Shown: positions 18,380 to 29,520 of the stretch, piece by piece
Numbering within the stretch: position 1 is the first letter of the stretch
How the letters are laid out: the number at the start of each line of letters is the position of its first letter
From: Flavobacteriaceae bacterium
GTDB taxonomy: Bacteria; Bacteroidota; Bacteroidia; Flavobacteriales; Flavobacteriaceae
Length of the DNA: 36,200 bases
Direction: 5' to 3'
Assembly: GCA_009693635.1 (NCBI GenBank)
Contig: SHWW01000011.1
Coordinates: 1 to 36,200 of the forward strand
Position numbers and translations under genes: made by a program
The notes under the pieces: generated by a model
What the model was told of the DNA's origin: nothing
Databases searched by the model: none
Seen by the model: the letters and a program-made list of their open reading frames with translations, nothing else

Positions 18380-18536
18380 ATTGAAAGGACTATTGTAATT
18401 TTGTGAAATTGTAGTTTTTTTTGCGTGAGTGATTTCAGTGTAAACCCCAAAGTCAAGTGCAGTATAGCAGAACTTGACGTAGACTTGAGAAGTAAAGCCG
18501 AACCTCGCAATGAAGTACAACAGCTCCCCGACCAAA

Positions 18537-19217
18537 TTAAATAAAATAAGCCATTGTCATTCCTAAAATAATCATTGAAATTTTGGTAATATTGAATTTG
18601 TGTGCTTCGCTGCTTTCAAAAATTATGGTTGAGGAAATATGAAATAAAATTCCAATGACAACTGCCGTAATTTCGGTATAATAATTGTTTAAAAGGGGAA
18701 TAATATTCGAGAGTAATGTCCCTAAAGGTGTCATAATTGCGAAGGAAACCATAAATAAAAATATCGCTTTTTTATTCAATTGTGCATTTACAAAATAGGT
18801 AGTCAAAATGATTGCAATTGGAAAATGATGAACGGCAATTCCTAATGCCAATTTATGTTGGTGACTTACTGGAAAACCTTCTATAAGTGCGTGAATGCAC
18901 AAACTTATAAATAAAAGCCAAGGCATTTTGAACAGTTTTTCGTGTCCGTGAACGTGACCGTGTTCGGCGCCTTTTGAGAAAAATTCTAAAATAATTTGAA
19001 ATAAAATTCCCAGCATAATGTATAGTCCAACGGATGAGTTACGTACTTCATATAGTGATGGTAATAAATGCATAACTGTTAATGAAAGCAGGAATGAACC
19101 GCTAAATGCCAATATTAATTTTAAGTTTTTCTTAGCTTCGGGCTTTAGGAATAATGCAAATACGTATCCAATTAAAACAGATAGTAGGGGAAGTAGTAAG
19201 AGTAAATAATTGTTCAT
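18537..19217 (-). CDS. ZIP family metal transporter
   Basis: Histidine-rich loop (EHGHVHGHEK), IHALIEGFPVSH and ALGIAVHHFPIAIIL. Confidence 0.88.
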   Translation of the reverse strand: MNNYLLLLLPLLSVLIGYVFALFLKPEAKKNLKLILAFSGSFLLSLTVMHLLPSLYEVRNSSVGLYIMLGILFQIILEFFSKGAEHGHVHGHEKLFKMPWLLFISLCIHALIEGFPVSHQHKLALGIAVHHFPIAIILTTYFVNAQLNKKAIFLFMVSFAIMTPLGTLLSNIIPLLNNYYTEITAVVIGILFHISSTIIFESSEAHKFNITKISMIILGMTMAYFI

Positions 19218-19981
19218 TATTTAAAAATCATTATTAATCTTTCACTTTCTAATTTATGAAATTTTTTCAAACGATAATTACCAAAAACATCTAATAAATA
19301 AATATCAGCTTGTTTCATGATAGTTTCAAAATCTTGTAAAGTTAAGGCTTTAACTTTTTCGGTAAAATGATATTTTTCACCTTTATCTTCAAAATCTATT
19401 TCTTTACAAATGTGATTATCTTTTAAATATCGTTTAATGTGAAAATCAATATTTTCTACTGTTTTAACTTCGTTTGGAACTAAATTAGCCAAGACATTCG
19501 GCACGTTCATGAAGTCAATTACGGCAAATCCATAATCTGAAATACTTTCTTTTATGGCTTTTAAAGTTATTAAATTATCTTCGTCATTTTCAAAATAACC
19601 AAAACTTGTAAATAAATTTAATATGGCATCGAATTTTTGTTCGAATGGTTTTCGCATATCGTGTTCTATAAAATGCAAGTTTTCATTCTCTAATTTTTTT
19701 GCAAAAGTAATACTATTTGATGATAAATCAGCACCTGTAACATCAAATCCTAATTGGTTTAAATATATTGAATGACGTCCTCTACCGCATGCTAAATCTA
19801 AAATTTTAGCGTCTTCAGGAAGGTTTAAATAATGAACGATGGTGTCTATAAACATTTCTGCTTCTTCTTCATTACGTTCTTTGTAAAGGATGTGATAATA
19901 TGGAGAATCGAACCAAGAGGCAAACCAATTACTCATTTTTAATGGTGAATTTTTGGTGTTTTGTTTATTAGTATCAGGCAT
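19217..19981 (-). CDS. Class I SAM-dependent methyltransferase
   Basis: AKILDLACGRGRHSIYLNQLGFDVTGADLS motif I. Confidence 0.9.
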   Translation of the reverse strand: MPDTNKQNTKNSPLKMSNWFASWFDSPYYHILYKERNEEEAEMFIDTIVHYLNLPEDAKILDLACGRGRHSIYLNQLGFDVTGADLSSNSITFAKKLENENLHFIEHDMRKPFEQKFDAILNLFTSFGYFENDEDNLITLKAIKESISDYGFAVIDFMNVPNVLANLVPNEVKTVENIDFHIKRYLKDNHICKEIDFEDKGEKYHFTEKVKALTLQDFETIMKQADIYLLDVFGNYRLKKFHKLESERLIMIFK

Positions 19982-20048
19982 TATTTATTTCAATTAATTA
20001 AAGTCATGCAAATTTAGTCTATTTTTGCTATGAATACTTAATTTTACA

Positions 20049-21224
20049 ATGGAAAATAATTTTAAAATGATTGCCAAAACTTTTTTTGGTTTTGAAGAAA
20101 TCTTAGCGAATGAGTTGAAAATGCTTGGTGCGCAAGATGTTGAACAAGGTGTGAGAATGGTAAGTTTTAAAGGTGACAAAGGTTTTATGTACAAAGCAAA
20201 CCTTTCTTTGAGAACTGCTTTAAAGATATTAAAACCAATTTATTTTTTCAAAGCTACTAACGAGCAAAATTTATATAAAGGCGTTCAAGGTGTTAATTGG
20301 TCAAAATTTATTAGTGCAAATCAAACTTTTGTTATTGATGCGACAGTTCATTCTGACAATTTTAATCATTCGGAGTTTGTTTCACAAAAATGTAAAGATG
20401 CCATAGTTGACCAATTTAGAGATAGAACAGGACAACGACCAAGCATTGACAAAATTCACCCTGATTTAAGAATTAATATTCATATTGATAAAGACCAAGT
20501 ATCTGTTGCAATCGATACTTCAGGAAATTCATTGCACCAACGTGGTTACAGAACTGCTACAAATATTGCTCCTATTAATGAGGTTTTAGCTGCGGGTATT
20601 TTATTACTTTCTGGTTGGGACGGTCAAACAGATTTCTTAGATCCAATGAGTGGTTCAGGAACTTTTTTGGCTGAAGCGGCAATGATTGCATGTAATATTC
20701 CGGCAAATATAAATAGAAAAGAGTTTGCTTTTGAGAAATGGAACGATTGGGATAATGATTTATTTGATTCAATTTTGGATTCATTAATGAAAAGAGTTCG
20801 TGAATTTCATCATACAATAAAAGGGTTTGACAAAGCGCCAAGTGCAGTAAATAAAGCAAAGGACAATATAAAAAATGCGAATTTAGACGAATATATTTCA
20901 ATAGAAGAACGCAATTTTTTTGATACAGAAAAAACATCAGAGGGAAAATTACACATCGTTTTCAATCCACCTTATGATGAGCGTTTGGATATTCACATGG
21001 AAGAATTCTACAAAAATATTGGAGATACTTTAAAGAAAAATTATCCTGGGACAAACGCGTGGTTCATCACAGGAAATTTAGAAGCTTTGAAATATGTTGG
21101 ATTAAAACCATCACGAAAAATCAAACTTTTTAATGCAAGTATTGAAGCTCGTTTGGTAAAATATGAAATGTATGAAGGTAGCAAAAGAACGAAGTTTCAA
21201 GTGGTAGAAAATTCCACTGAATAA
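20049..21224 (+). CDS. THUMP domain-containing class I SAM-dependent RNA methyltransferase (RlmL/TrmN-like)
   Basis: THUMP-like N-terminus, HQRGYRTATNIAPINEVLAAGILLLSGWDG, DPMSGSGTFLAEAAMIA, FNPPYDERL. Confidence 0.94.
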   Translation: MENNFKMIAKTFFGFEEILANELKMLGAQDVEQGVRMVSFKGDKGFMYKANLSLRTALKILKPIYFFKATNEQNLYKGVQGVNWSKFISANQTFVIDATVHSDNFNHSEFVSQKCKDAIVDQFRDRTGQRPSIDKIHPDLRINIHIDKDQVSVAIDTSGNSLHQRGYRTATNIAPINEVLAAGILLLSGWDGQTDFLDPMSGSGTFLAEAAMIACNIPANINRKEFAFEKWNDWDNDLFDSILDSLMKRVREFHHTIKGFDKAPSAVNKAKDNIKNANLDEYISIEERNFFDTEKTSEGKLHIVFNPPYDERLDIHMEEFYKNIGDTLKKNYPGTNAWFITGNLEALKYVGLKPSRKIKLFNASIEARLVKYEMYEGSKRTKFQVVENSTE

Positions 21225-21241
21225 TATATAAATTTAAAATT

Positions 21242-21478
21242 ATGACAAAATTACAAGTCAAGGCTTTCGTTTTCCAATTGTTATTTTTTGCAATTTTATT
21301 TATTTTGTGTCGTTTTTTAATTGAAAATTACACCAATCTTTATGGTCTTTGGATTCCGTTTACAGCATTTGCTTTAGGAACACTGTTGGCTCCTAAATTC
21401 CAAGCTGTTAAAACTAACGATGGGGAAAAGTTATTTATGAAATGGGTATTTATGAAAGGAATAAAAGAAATAAAATAA
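21242..21478 (+). CDS. Small membrane protein of unknown function
   Basis: 78 aa with two hydrophobic segments, 17 nt after the methylase stop. Confidence 0.78.
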   Translation: MTKLQVKAFVFQLLFFAILFILCRFLIENYTNLYGLWIPFTAFALGTLLAPKFQAVKTNDGEKLFMKWVFMKGIKEIK

Positions 21479-21494
21479 CTATTTTATTTCTTTT
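21463..21494. terminator. Bidirectional hairpin overlapping the end of the upstream CDS
   Basis: Perfect 15-bp stem AAAAGAAATAAAATA-AC-TATTTTATTTCTTTT, T-run; left arm encodes the last codons and stop of 21242-21478. Confidence 0.8.
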
Positions 21495-21497
21495 TTA

Positions 21498-22214
21498 CTA
21501 CTTTTTTGGTGAGAATTTCGTTTTATATAGCGGTAAAAAGTAAGAAACAGTATAGTTAAAACCTACACCAAAATCACCATTATACGTTCGGTTGAAACCT
21601 GGAATATATAAATTATCAAAATTTTCAGGTTTCGTATTAGAAAGCGTTCGATTCATTCTAACGCTAAAACTAACGTAAATATTTTTTAAAACTTCTGCTT
21701 TCATTCCAACTACAACCTCAAACCATTGAGCTGATAATCCGTTAAATTTTTGCCCAGATATAATTGTAGCCGCTTCAGGAAAATAAGTTGAAGTATTGTA
21801 TAATTTATAGGTATTAAGTTGTTGACTGAACGTACTGGCTCCATAACGTAATCCGATAAATACCATATTTCTCATATCCAACCAATTTTCATAGGAATTA
21901 TAATCAAAACCAACTTTAATATAGGTTCCTTTTGCTGTTGAATTTATTCTATCATCTTCAGTTGTTTTGTTCTCATTTCCTAATTCGGCTGCTAAATAGT
22001 AATTTTTCGTAAGTCGGTAATCCCCAACAAATTCTATTCCCTTGTAATTTTTATCGTAAAAAGAACGGGTTAATTTGAATAAATCAGCACCAACTCTAAT
22101 TCCGAATCTTTCAATTTTAGGAGGAATACTATCTGTTTTTTTCTGTTGTGCATTTACTAAAAATGACAGCAAAATTAGTATAATACTAAAAGTAAATTTT
22201 GATGTGTGTTTCAT
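21498..22214 (-). CDS. Outer membrane-like protein, DUF6048-like
   Basis: Signal peptide and beta-barrel-like pattern (RFGIRVGADLFKLTRSF..., GDFGVGFNYTVSYFLPLY); family name from memory. Confidence 0.82.
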   Translation of the reverse strand: MKHTSKFTFSIILILLSFLVNAQQKKTDSIPPKIERFGIRVGADLFKLTRSFYDKNYKGIEFVGDYRLTKNYYLAAELGNENKTTEDDRINSTAKGTYIKVGFDYNSYENWLDMRNMVFIGLRYGASTFSQQLNTYKLYNTSTYFPEAATIISGQKFNGLSAQWFEVVVGMKAEVLKNIYVSFSVRMNRTLSNTKPENFDNLYIPGFNRTYNGDFGVGFNYTVSYFLPLYKTKFSPKK

Positions 22215-22686
22215 TTTCAGTTGTTATGTTTGAGGTTTCAACAGTTATATTTTGAATCCAATATCCATCCGGGATTGAAGGATCAGTTTTAATAAATGGC
22301 AACGTCGAATTTAAATAAAAAGTAGTTTTAAATCCACATGCTCTTGATACAAAGATATTTTGTCGTGTATAATTGAATTGCAAAAAATCTTCATTGTTAA
22401 TAGAAATATTTGTGCTATTTAGTATCAAACTATATTTAGTTATATCTTCATTTGTTTTTAATGGCAATTGGATTTTGCTCTTTTCAGTAAATGGTAAAAT
22501 GGTTGTACTACCAACCTCTTTAATTGCTAAATTGGTTACGTTTTTTAAAACTGTAGGATTTAAAACATCGTAGAATTCTAGTATTAGTTTTGGTGTTGTA
22601 TCTTTTGTTTCTTCACAAATATCGTCTTTTTCACAACTTGAGAAAGTAATTGAAAATACAAGAAGAATGATGAATATTTTTTTCAT
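22186..22686 (-). CDS. Lipoprotein, DUF6452-like
   Basis: MKKIFIILLVFSITFSSCEKDD lipobox; overlaps the next gene by 29 bp; family name from memory. Confidence 0.8.
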   Translation of the reverse strand: MKKIFIILLVFSITFSSCEKDDICEETKDTTPKLILEFYDVLNPTVLKNVTNLAIKEVGSTTILPFTEKSKIQLPLKTNEDITKYSLILNSTNISINNEDFLQFNYTRQNIFVSRACGFKTTFYLNSTLPFIKTDPSIPDGYWIQNITVETSNITTENETHIKIYF

Positions 22687-22733
22687 TTTTGGCTGATTCA
22701 ATTAGATATTAACTACATAAATTTTAAAAACAG

Positions 22734-23507
22734 CTATTCTTTTTTTATAGCTTCTTCGTATTTTTCTTGAACTACTTTCCAATTAATAATATTGAAAAAA
22801 GCATCGATATAATTTTTCCTTTTATTTTGATACTCTAAATAATATGCATGTTCCCATACATCTAATGCTAATATTGGAGTTCCAGAAACATTTGCTTTTG
22901 GCATTAAGGGATTGTCTTGATTAGATGTTGTAGTAACTTGTAGCTTTCCAGTTTTGTCAACAATTAACCAAGCCCAACCTGAACCGAATTGTCTATTGGC
23001 AGCATTTTTAAATTGACTTTTAAAACCCTCATACGAACCGAAAACTTTGTTAATAGCAATTGCCAATGTGTCTTTTGGTTGTCCACCAGCTTTCGGTCCT
23101 ATACATTCAAAAAATAAACTGTGGTTGAAATATCCACCTGCATTATTTCTCAAATTTAAACTATCAGTTACTGACTTTGACAATATTTCTTCAATGGTTA
23201 AATCTTCATATTCAGTTCCTTTTAATGCTTTATTTAGACTATTTGTATAGGATAAATAGTGATTTGAATAGTGGATTTCCATTGTTCTAGCTTCAATTTC
23301 TGGTGAAACGGCATCAAACGAATAGGTTAATTTAACAAGTTCAAATGGACCTTCATCTGCTTTAATATCGTCTGGTGAACCAATTGTTAATTTTTCTACA
23401 GCTGAAGGAAGTGGTACTTCAACAACTTCAGTAAGTTTTTTATTGTTACACGATACTACTACTAAAAATATAGAAAAACACAATAAATACAAATTTGCCT
23501 TTTTCAT
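22734..23507 (-). CDS. Superoxide dismutase (Fe/Mn type), predicted lipoprotein
   Basis: Lipobox FLVVVSCNNKK; HYSNHYLSYTNSLNKAL, GGYFNHSLFFECIGPKAGG, LDVWEHAYYLEYQNKRKNYIDAFFNIINW. Confidence 0.94.
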   Translation of the reverse strand: MKKANLYLLCFSIFLVVVSCNNKKLTEVVEVPLPSAVEKLTIGSPDDIKADEGPFELVKLTYSFDAVSPEIEARTMEIHYSNHYLSYTNSLNKALKGTEYEDLTIEEILSKSVTDSLNLRNNAGGYFNHSLFFECIGPKAGGQPKDTLAIAINKVFGSYEGFKSQFKNAANRQFGSGWAWLIVDKTGKLQVTTTSNQDNPLMPKANVSGTPILALDVWEHAYYLEYQNKRKNYIDAFFNIINWKVVQEKYEEAIKKE

Positions 23508-23782
23508 AATGAGTTATTTTTTTGTAATGAAAGTATATTTTTGATATAAAGTTTCTTAGCATCATCCATAGACAAATGACTGATTTGCATCCAGGCATTT
23601 GTTTTAAATGCATTCCTCAAATCAAAATTTGAATTTTGATTGCTATTTAAATTACCAAAAGTTGCTTGTTTATAATAGGCATACAATCTTAATTGCACAT
23701 CTTGTGGCAATGATTCTTGTGCCATATTTGTTGCGATTTCTACTGCTTCTGCAAATCTAGTATCTAAATCTTTTATTTTCAT
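23504..23782 (-). CDS. Acyl-CoA-binding protein (ACBP)
   Basis: LRLYAYYKQATFGN is the ACBP signature; 92 aa; ATGA overlap with the SOD gene. Confidence 0.9.
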   Translation of the reverse strand: MKIKDLDTRFAEAVEIATNMAQESLPQDVQLRLYAYYKQATFGNLNSNQNSNFDLRNAFKTNAWMQISHLSMDDAKKLYIKNILSLQKNNSL

Positions 23783-23784
23783 TA

Positions 23785-24435
23785 CTATTTAATCGCAATT
23801 ATCGTTTTACCTCCAATTGCTTTTTCATTCAGTTTTACGTTTATTTGTGTACCTATAGGTAAGAATAAATCTACTCTTGAACCAAATTTAATAAAGCCTG
23901 CGTCAGTTCCTTGAATTACTTGCATTCCTTCTTCAGCATAATTCACAATTCTTCTTGCCAACGCTCCTGCTATTTGTCGGTATAATACTTCTCCAAATAC
24001 GATATTTTCAACAATAACAGAAGTTCTTTCATTTTCTTCGCTAGCTTTTGGATGCCAAGCAACTAGAAATTTACCAGGATGGTATTTACTGAATTTTACT
24101 TTTCCATTTAAAGCATATCGAGTTACGTGCACATTTATTGGGGACATAAAAATAGAAACTTGAAGTCTTTTATCTTTAAAATATTCGCCTTCGAATACTT
24201 CTTCTATTACAACAACCTTTCCATCAACCGGTGCAATAATGTGATTGTCATTAATTTCGACCGTTCGTACTGGATTTCTAAAAAATTGTAAAATCAATAA
24301 TAGAAATAATAATACAATTATTTCGACTGCCTTTTGGAGCCAAAGTGTAGCAATAAATGTGTCTGCTAATAATAAAAATGCAACAGTTACTGTTGTTGCA
24401 ATTAAGATAATCTTTCCGCCTTCTTTATGAAACAT
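23785..24435 (-). CDS. psd: Phosphatidylserine decarboxylase family protein
   Basis: RNPVR, APVDGKVVVIEEV, FMSPINVHVTRYALNGKV, FIKFGSRVDLFLPIGT (GS processing site). Confidence 0.94.
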   Translation of the reverse strand: MFHKEGGKIILIATTVTVAFLLLADTFIATLWLQKAVEIIVLLFLLLILQFFRNPVRTVEINDNHIIAPVDGKVVVIEEVFEGEYFKDKRLQVSIFMSPINVHVTRYALNGKVKFSKYHPGKFLVAWHPKASEENERTSVIVENIVFGEVLYRQIAGALARRIVNYAEEGMQVIQGTDAGFIKFGSRVDLFLPIGTQINVKLNEKAIGGKTIIAIK

Positions 24436-25228
24436 AATTCAAAATTTTATAAAATAAAAATACAAATGGTGCTACAAATATAACACTATCTAGTCTATCT
24501 AGAATCCCACCATGTCCTGGCATTATTTTTCCGCTATCTTTTACGCCAGCAATTCTTTTAAATTTTGACTCAACTAAATCTCCAATAGTTCCAAATATTC
24601 CCACTATAATGGCAATTACTAACCAAATAAAAGTAGTGCTTTCCGTATAGTATTTTGAAATAATATAGCCTGCAATAACTGAAAATAAAATCCCTCCAAT
24701 AAAGCCTTCTATAGTTTTTTTGGGAGAAATTTTTTCAAATAATTTATGTTTTCCGATAGATTTTCCAACAATATATGCAAAGGTATCATTTGTCCAAATT
24801 AAGATAAAAATACCAATGATAATTTTTGGATTAAAACCTCTAACTCCTAATGGAATTTTAGTTATTAATATAAATGGAAGAATAATATATCCTATTAAAT
24901 ATAAATATTTTAGATAGGTATTTGAATTTTGTTTTTTGTCGTTAAATAAGAATAAAATACATTTAATAGAAACAAAAATAGTAGCTACTAATATTATAAT
25001 TTCATTGATTTTACTTACATAAAAATAGGAAAACAAAGAGTAACTTGTTGCTGCAATTATGATTGGTAAAATTTTATTTAGATTTAAAAGTGAGCAAAAT
25101 TCATAAACTGAAATCAGTAAAAAAATCCCAAATAAAATTAGAAAACTTTTTAAAGAATACGATGATGCAACTATTAATATAACAACATATATAATACCAG
25201 ATACTAATCTTATTAGAGTTTCACGCAT
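24425..25228 (-). CDS. cdsA: Phosphatidate cytidylyltransferase
   Basis: DTFAYIVGKSIGKHKLFEKISPKKTIEGFIGG and KDSGKIMPGHGGILDRLDSVIF. Confidence 0.95.
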   Translation of the reverse strand: MRETLIRLVSGIIYVVILIVASSYSLKSFLILFGIFLLISVYEFCSLLNLNKILPIIIAATSYSLFSYFYVSKINEIIILVATIFVSIKCILFLFNDKKQNSNTYLKYLYLIGYIILPFILITKIPLGVRGFNPKIIIGIFILIWTNDTFAYIVGKSIGKHKLFEKISPKKTIEGFIGGILFSVIAGYIISKYYTESTTFIWLVIAIIVGIFGTIGDLVESKFKRIAGVKDSGKIMPGHGGILDRLDSVIFVAPFVFLFYKILNYVS

Positions 25229-25229
25229 C

Positions 25230-25832
25230 TTATAAATCCTCTAAAAGCAATAAATAAAGATTTTTTGCAGAACTTCCATAGTGCAGGAAATCCTCTTCTT
25301 TTACTTTTTCGAAATATTTAATAGTGGTAATATTTGTAGGATAGTCTTTTTTGTATTTCTTCTTAATCATTCTAAGTCCGTCGCTTGTACTTTCAACAAT
25401 TTGACTTGTTGTTGCTAGAATTATAATGTTTGTAGGTAATTCGTTTGGTTTATTTTGCTTAATTTGATTTGAAGAAAATAGAATAGAACCTTCTTCAGCA
25501 ATTAAATTTTCACAATTAGCTAATAGAAATTTAGGATTTGATGGTTTGTCGTAAGTCAGTTTGTTATCATCTAACATACTATAAAGGCTAGGGTCAAAGC
25601 ATAAAACTTCAGATTCGAACCAATCGTTTTCTTCTAAAATGTTTTCAAAGTGTTCTTTAACTTCACTAACGTTTTCACAATATAAAAATTTACCTCCATT
25701 TTTTTTGAAGTTAAATGTGAATCTTTCATCAACTGGTAATGATAAATCTGATGCCGAACGATTGAATTCACTGTGACTTTCATCTTCTGATGATTCCTCA
25801 CCAGAACCAAAAAATTTTCTAAAAAGACTCAT
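25230..25832 (-). CDS. LUD (lactate utilisation-like) domain protein
   Basis: FKKNGGKFLYCENVSEVKEHFENILEENDW, ANCENLIAEEGSILFSSNQ. Confidence 0.85.
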   Translation of the reverse strand: MSLFRKFFGSGEESSEDESHSEFNRSASDLSLPVDERFTFNFKKNGGKFLYCENVSEVKEHFENILEENDWFESEVLCFDPSLYSMLDDNKLTYDKPSNPKFLLANCENLIAEEGSILFSSNQIKQNKPNELPTNIIILATTSQIVESTSDGLRMIKKKYKKDYPTNITTIKYFEKVKEEDFLHYGSSAKNLYLLLLEDL

Positions 25833-25879
25833 ACTGTTGATTAAAATATTTAGTTAGTTAATACAAAACATCCAAAGAT

Positions 25880-25923
25880 AAAAAAATCTTAATTCAAAAG
25901 CATTTTTGAGTTAAGATTTTTTT
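25880..25923. terminator. Strong intrinsic terminator downstream of ftsH
   Basis: 20-bp stem AAAAAAATCTTAATTCAAAA-GCAT-TTTTGAGTTAAGATTTTTTT with one G:U. Confidence 0.88.
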
Positions 25924-25949
25924 AAAAAAAGTATAAAAAAAAGTATATT

Positions 25950-27881
<1,932 letters not shown>

Positions 27882-27896
27882 TTAATATATTTATCG

Positions 27897-28268
27897 TTAG
27901 TATTTATTAATAATAGTTGTAATTTTTGCATCACCCCAAAGGCTTTCGAGGTTGTAATATTCTCTAATATTTTTTTGAAATACATGAACTACAATATTTA
28001 CATAATCCATCAAAACCCATTCTGCATTTTCCATACCTTCAACATGCCAGGGCTTGTCTTTTATTTCTTTTGAAACCATTTTTTGAACAGAATTGACTAT
28101 TGCACTTACTTGAGTATTTGAATTTCCATTACAAATAACAAAATAATCACATGCCGAATTATCAATTTCTCTCAAATCTAAAATGTCTATATCATTCCCT
28201 TTTACTTCTTCAATACCTTTAATAATGTTTGCTAGTAAAACATCATTACTATTATTATTTTTAGTCAT
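27897..28268 (-). CDS. rsfS: Ribosome silencing factor
   Basis: CDYFVICNGNSNTQVSAI, PWHVEGMENAEWVLMDYVNIVVHVFQKNIREYYNLESLWGDA. Confidence 0.96.
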   Translation of the reverse strand: MTKNNNSNDVLLANIIKGIEEVKGNDIDILDLREIDNSACDYFVICNGNSNTQVSAIVNSVQKMVSKEIKDKPWHVEGMENAEWVLMDYVNIVVHVFQKNIREYYNLESLWGDAKITTIINKY

Positions 28269-28361
28269 TTAAAATTTTATATTTTTTTGCAAAGTTACCA
28301 TTTTTTGTGCTTAATTTTGAACCTTAACTCAAGTTTAAATTCTGTAACATATTTTATTAAT

Positions 28362-29093
28362 ATGAAATTAATCAAACTCGATGCCATAGATTCTACGAAC
28401 GATTTTCTAAAGGCTATGTCAGGTAAACATTTGTATGAAAATTTTACCGTTGTTTCAGCCGAAAATCAAACCAACGGCAAAGGTCAAATGGGAGCAAAGT
28501 GGAATTCTGAAACTGGTAAAAACCTTATTTTTAGCGTTTTAGTAAATAAAGTTTTAAATAATATTACTGAAATTTTTGATCTAAACGTTGCTGTTGCTTT
28601 GTCATTAATAAATACATTAGAAAAATATAATATTCCTGATTTATCAATAAAATGGCCAAACGACATATTGTCAGATAATAAAAAAATTGCTGGAATATTA
28701 ATTGAAAATACTATCAAGAATAATGTTGAAATCACTTCAATAATTGGTATTGGGCTTAATGTTAATCAACTTAATTTCGATGAACTTCCTATGGCTTCTT
28801 CCATGGCAGTTATAAAGAAAATCCAATTTGACAAAGAAATTTTATTAAATCAATTTATTGAATGTTTGAAATTGAATTGCAATTTACTTCAAAATAATTA
28901 TTCTAAAGAATTGTGGAACAATTACAATATGAAGTTGTTTAAAAAAGGAATTCTAATGGCTTTTTCATTACCTAATGGAAATAAATTTATGGGAATAATT
29001 CAAGGGGTAAATTCTTCAGGAAAATTAGAAATAAAATTAGAAAATGATGTCCTAGAAACCTATGGTATTAAGGAAATTCAGCTGCTTTACTAA
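28362..29093 (+). CDS. birA: Biotin-[acetyl-CoA-carboxylase] ligase
   Basis: DSTNDFLKAM, ENQTNGKGQMGAKWNSETGKNLIFSVLV, SIKWPNDILSDNKKIAGILIE, GIGLNVNQ. Confidence 0.95.
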   Translation: MKLIKLDAIDSTNDFLKAMSGKHLYENFTVVSAENQTNGKGQMGAKWNSETGKNLIFSVLVNKVLNNITEIFDLNVAVALSLINTLEKYNIPDLSIKWPNDILSDNKKIAGILIENTIKNNVEITSIIGIGLNVNQLNFDELPMASSMAVIKKIQFDKEILLNQFIECLKLNCNLLQNNYSKELWNNYNMKLFKKGILMAFSLPNGNKFMGIIQGVNSSGKLEIKLENDVLETYGIKEIQLLY

Positions 29094-29105
29094 ATGCAAT
29101 TGAAT

Positions 29106-29498
29106 TTACAATTTATGCATATTTTCAGATAAAGTTTCAATGAATTTGGTAATTGGACCTTTTATCATCATCGCCATCATCGCATTAAATTCTCCTTCAA
29201 AAACTAATTGAATTACTGAAGAGGAATCTGATACAGCTTCAATATCTACTGTTAATATAAATGGTAGTTTGTCACTTGCAGCACCTAATATAATTTTTGA
29301 ATTAACAGTTTTTTCCTTCATTCTCAACTTTATTTCTGGCATTCCTTTTAATCCAAATATAAAAGAATTAGCATCAGTAACTTCAAATTTTGCAATACTA
29401 TCAGGCATTAATTTTTGAAAATTGGTAACATTACAAAGCGCTTCAAATAAATAAGAAGCATTTTTTTGAACATTAACTTTTGAACTTTCTATATTCAT
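29106..29498 (-). CDS. SRPBCC-fold protein
   Basis: 130 aa, FEALCNVTNFQKLMPDSIAKFEVT..., typical START/SRPBCC-like pattern. Confidence 0.82.
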   Translation of the reverse strand: MNIESSKVNVQKNASYLFEALCNVTNFQKLMPDSIAKFEVTDANSFIFGLKGMPEIKLRMKEKTVNSKIILGAASDKLPFILTVDIEAVSDSSSVIQLVFEGEFNAMMAMMIKGPITKFIETLSENMHKL

Positions 29499-29520
29499 AA
29501 TATTTAGAATTGGAAAAGAA

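Noticed and set aside
18347-18535. 62-aa minus-strand ORF between murQ and the ZIP transporter
   Set aside because: Spans the heptad array and the GC-rich block; no domain or signal, more likely non-coding repeat DNA.
20575-20937. 120-aa antisense ORF within the THUMP methylase gene
   Set aside because: Leu/Tyr/His-rich shadow frame; the plus-strand gene is clearly the real CDS.
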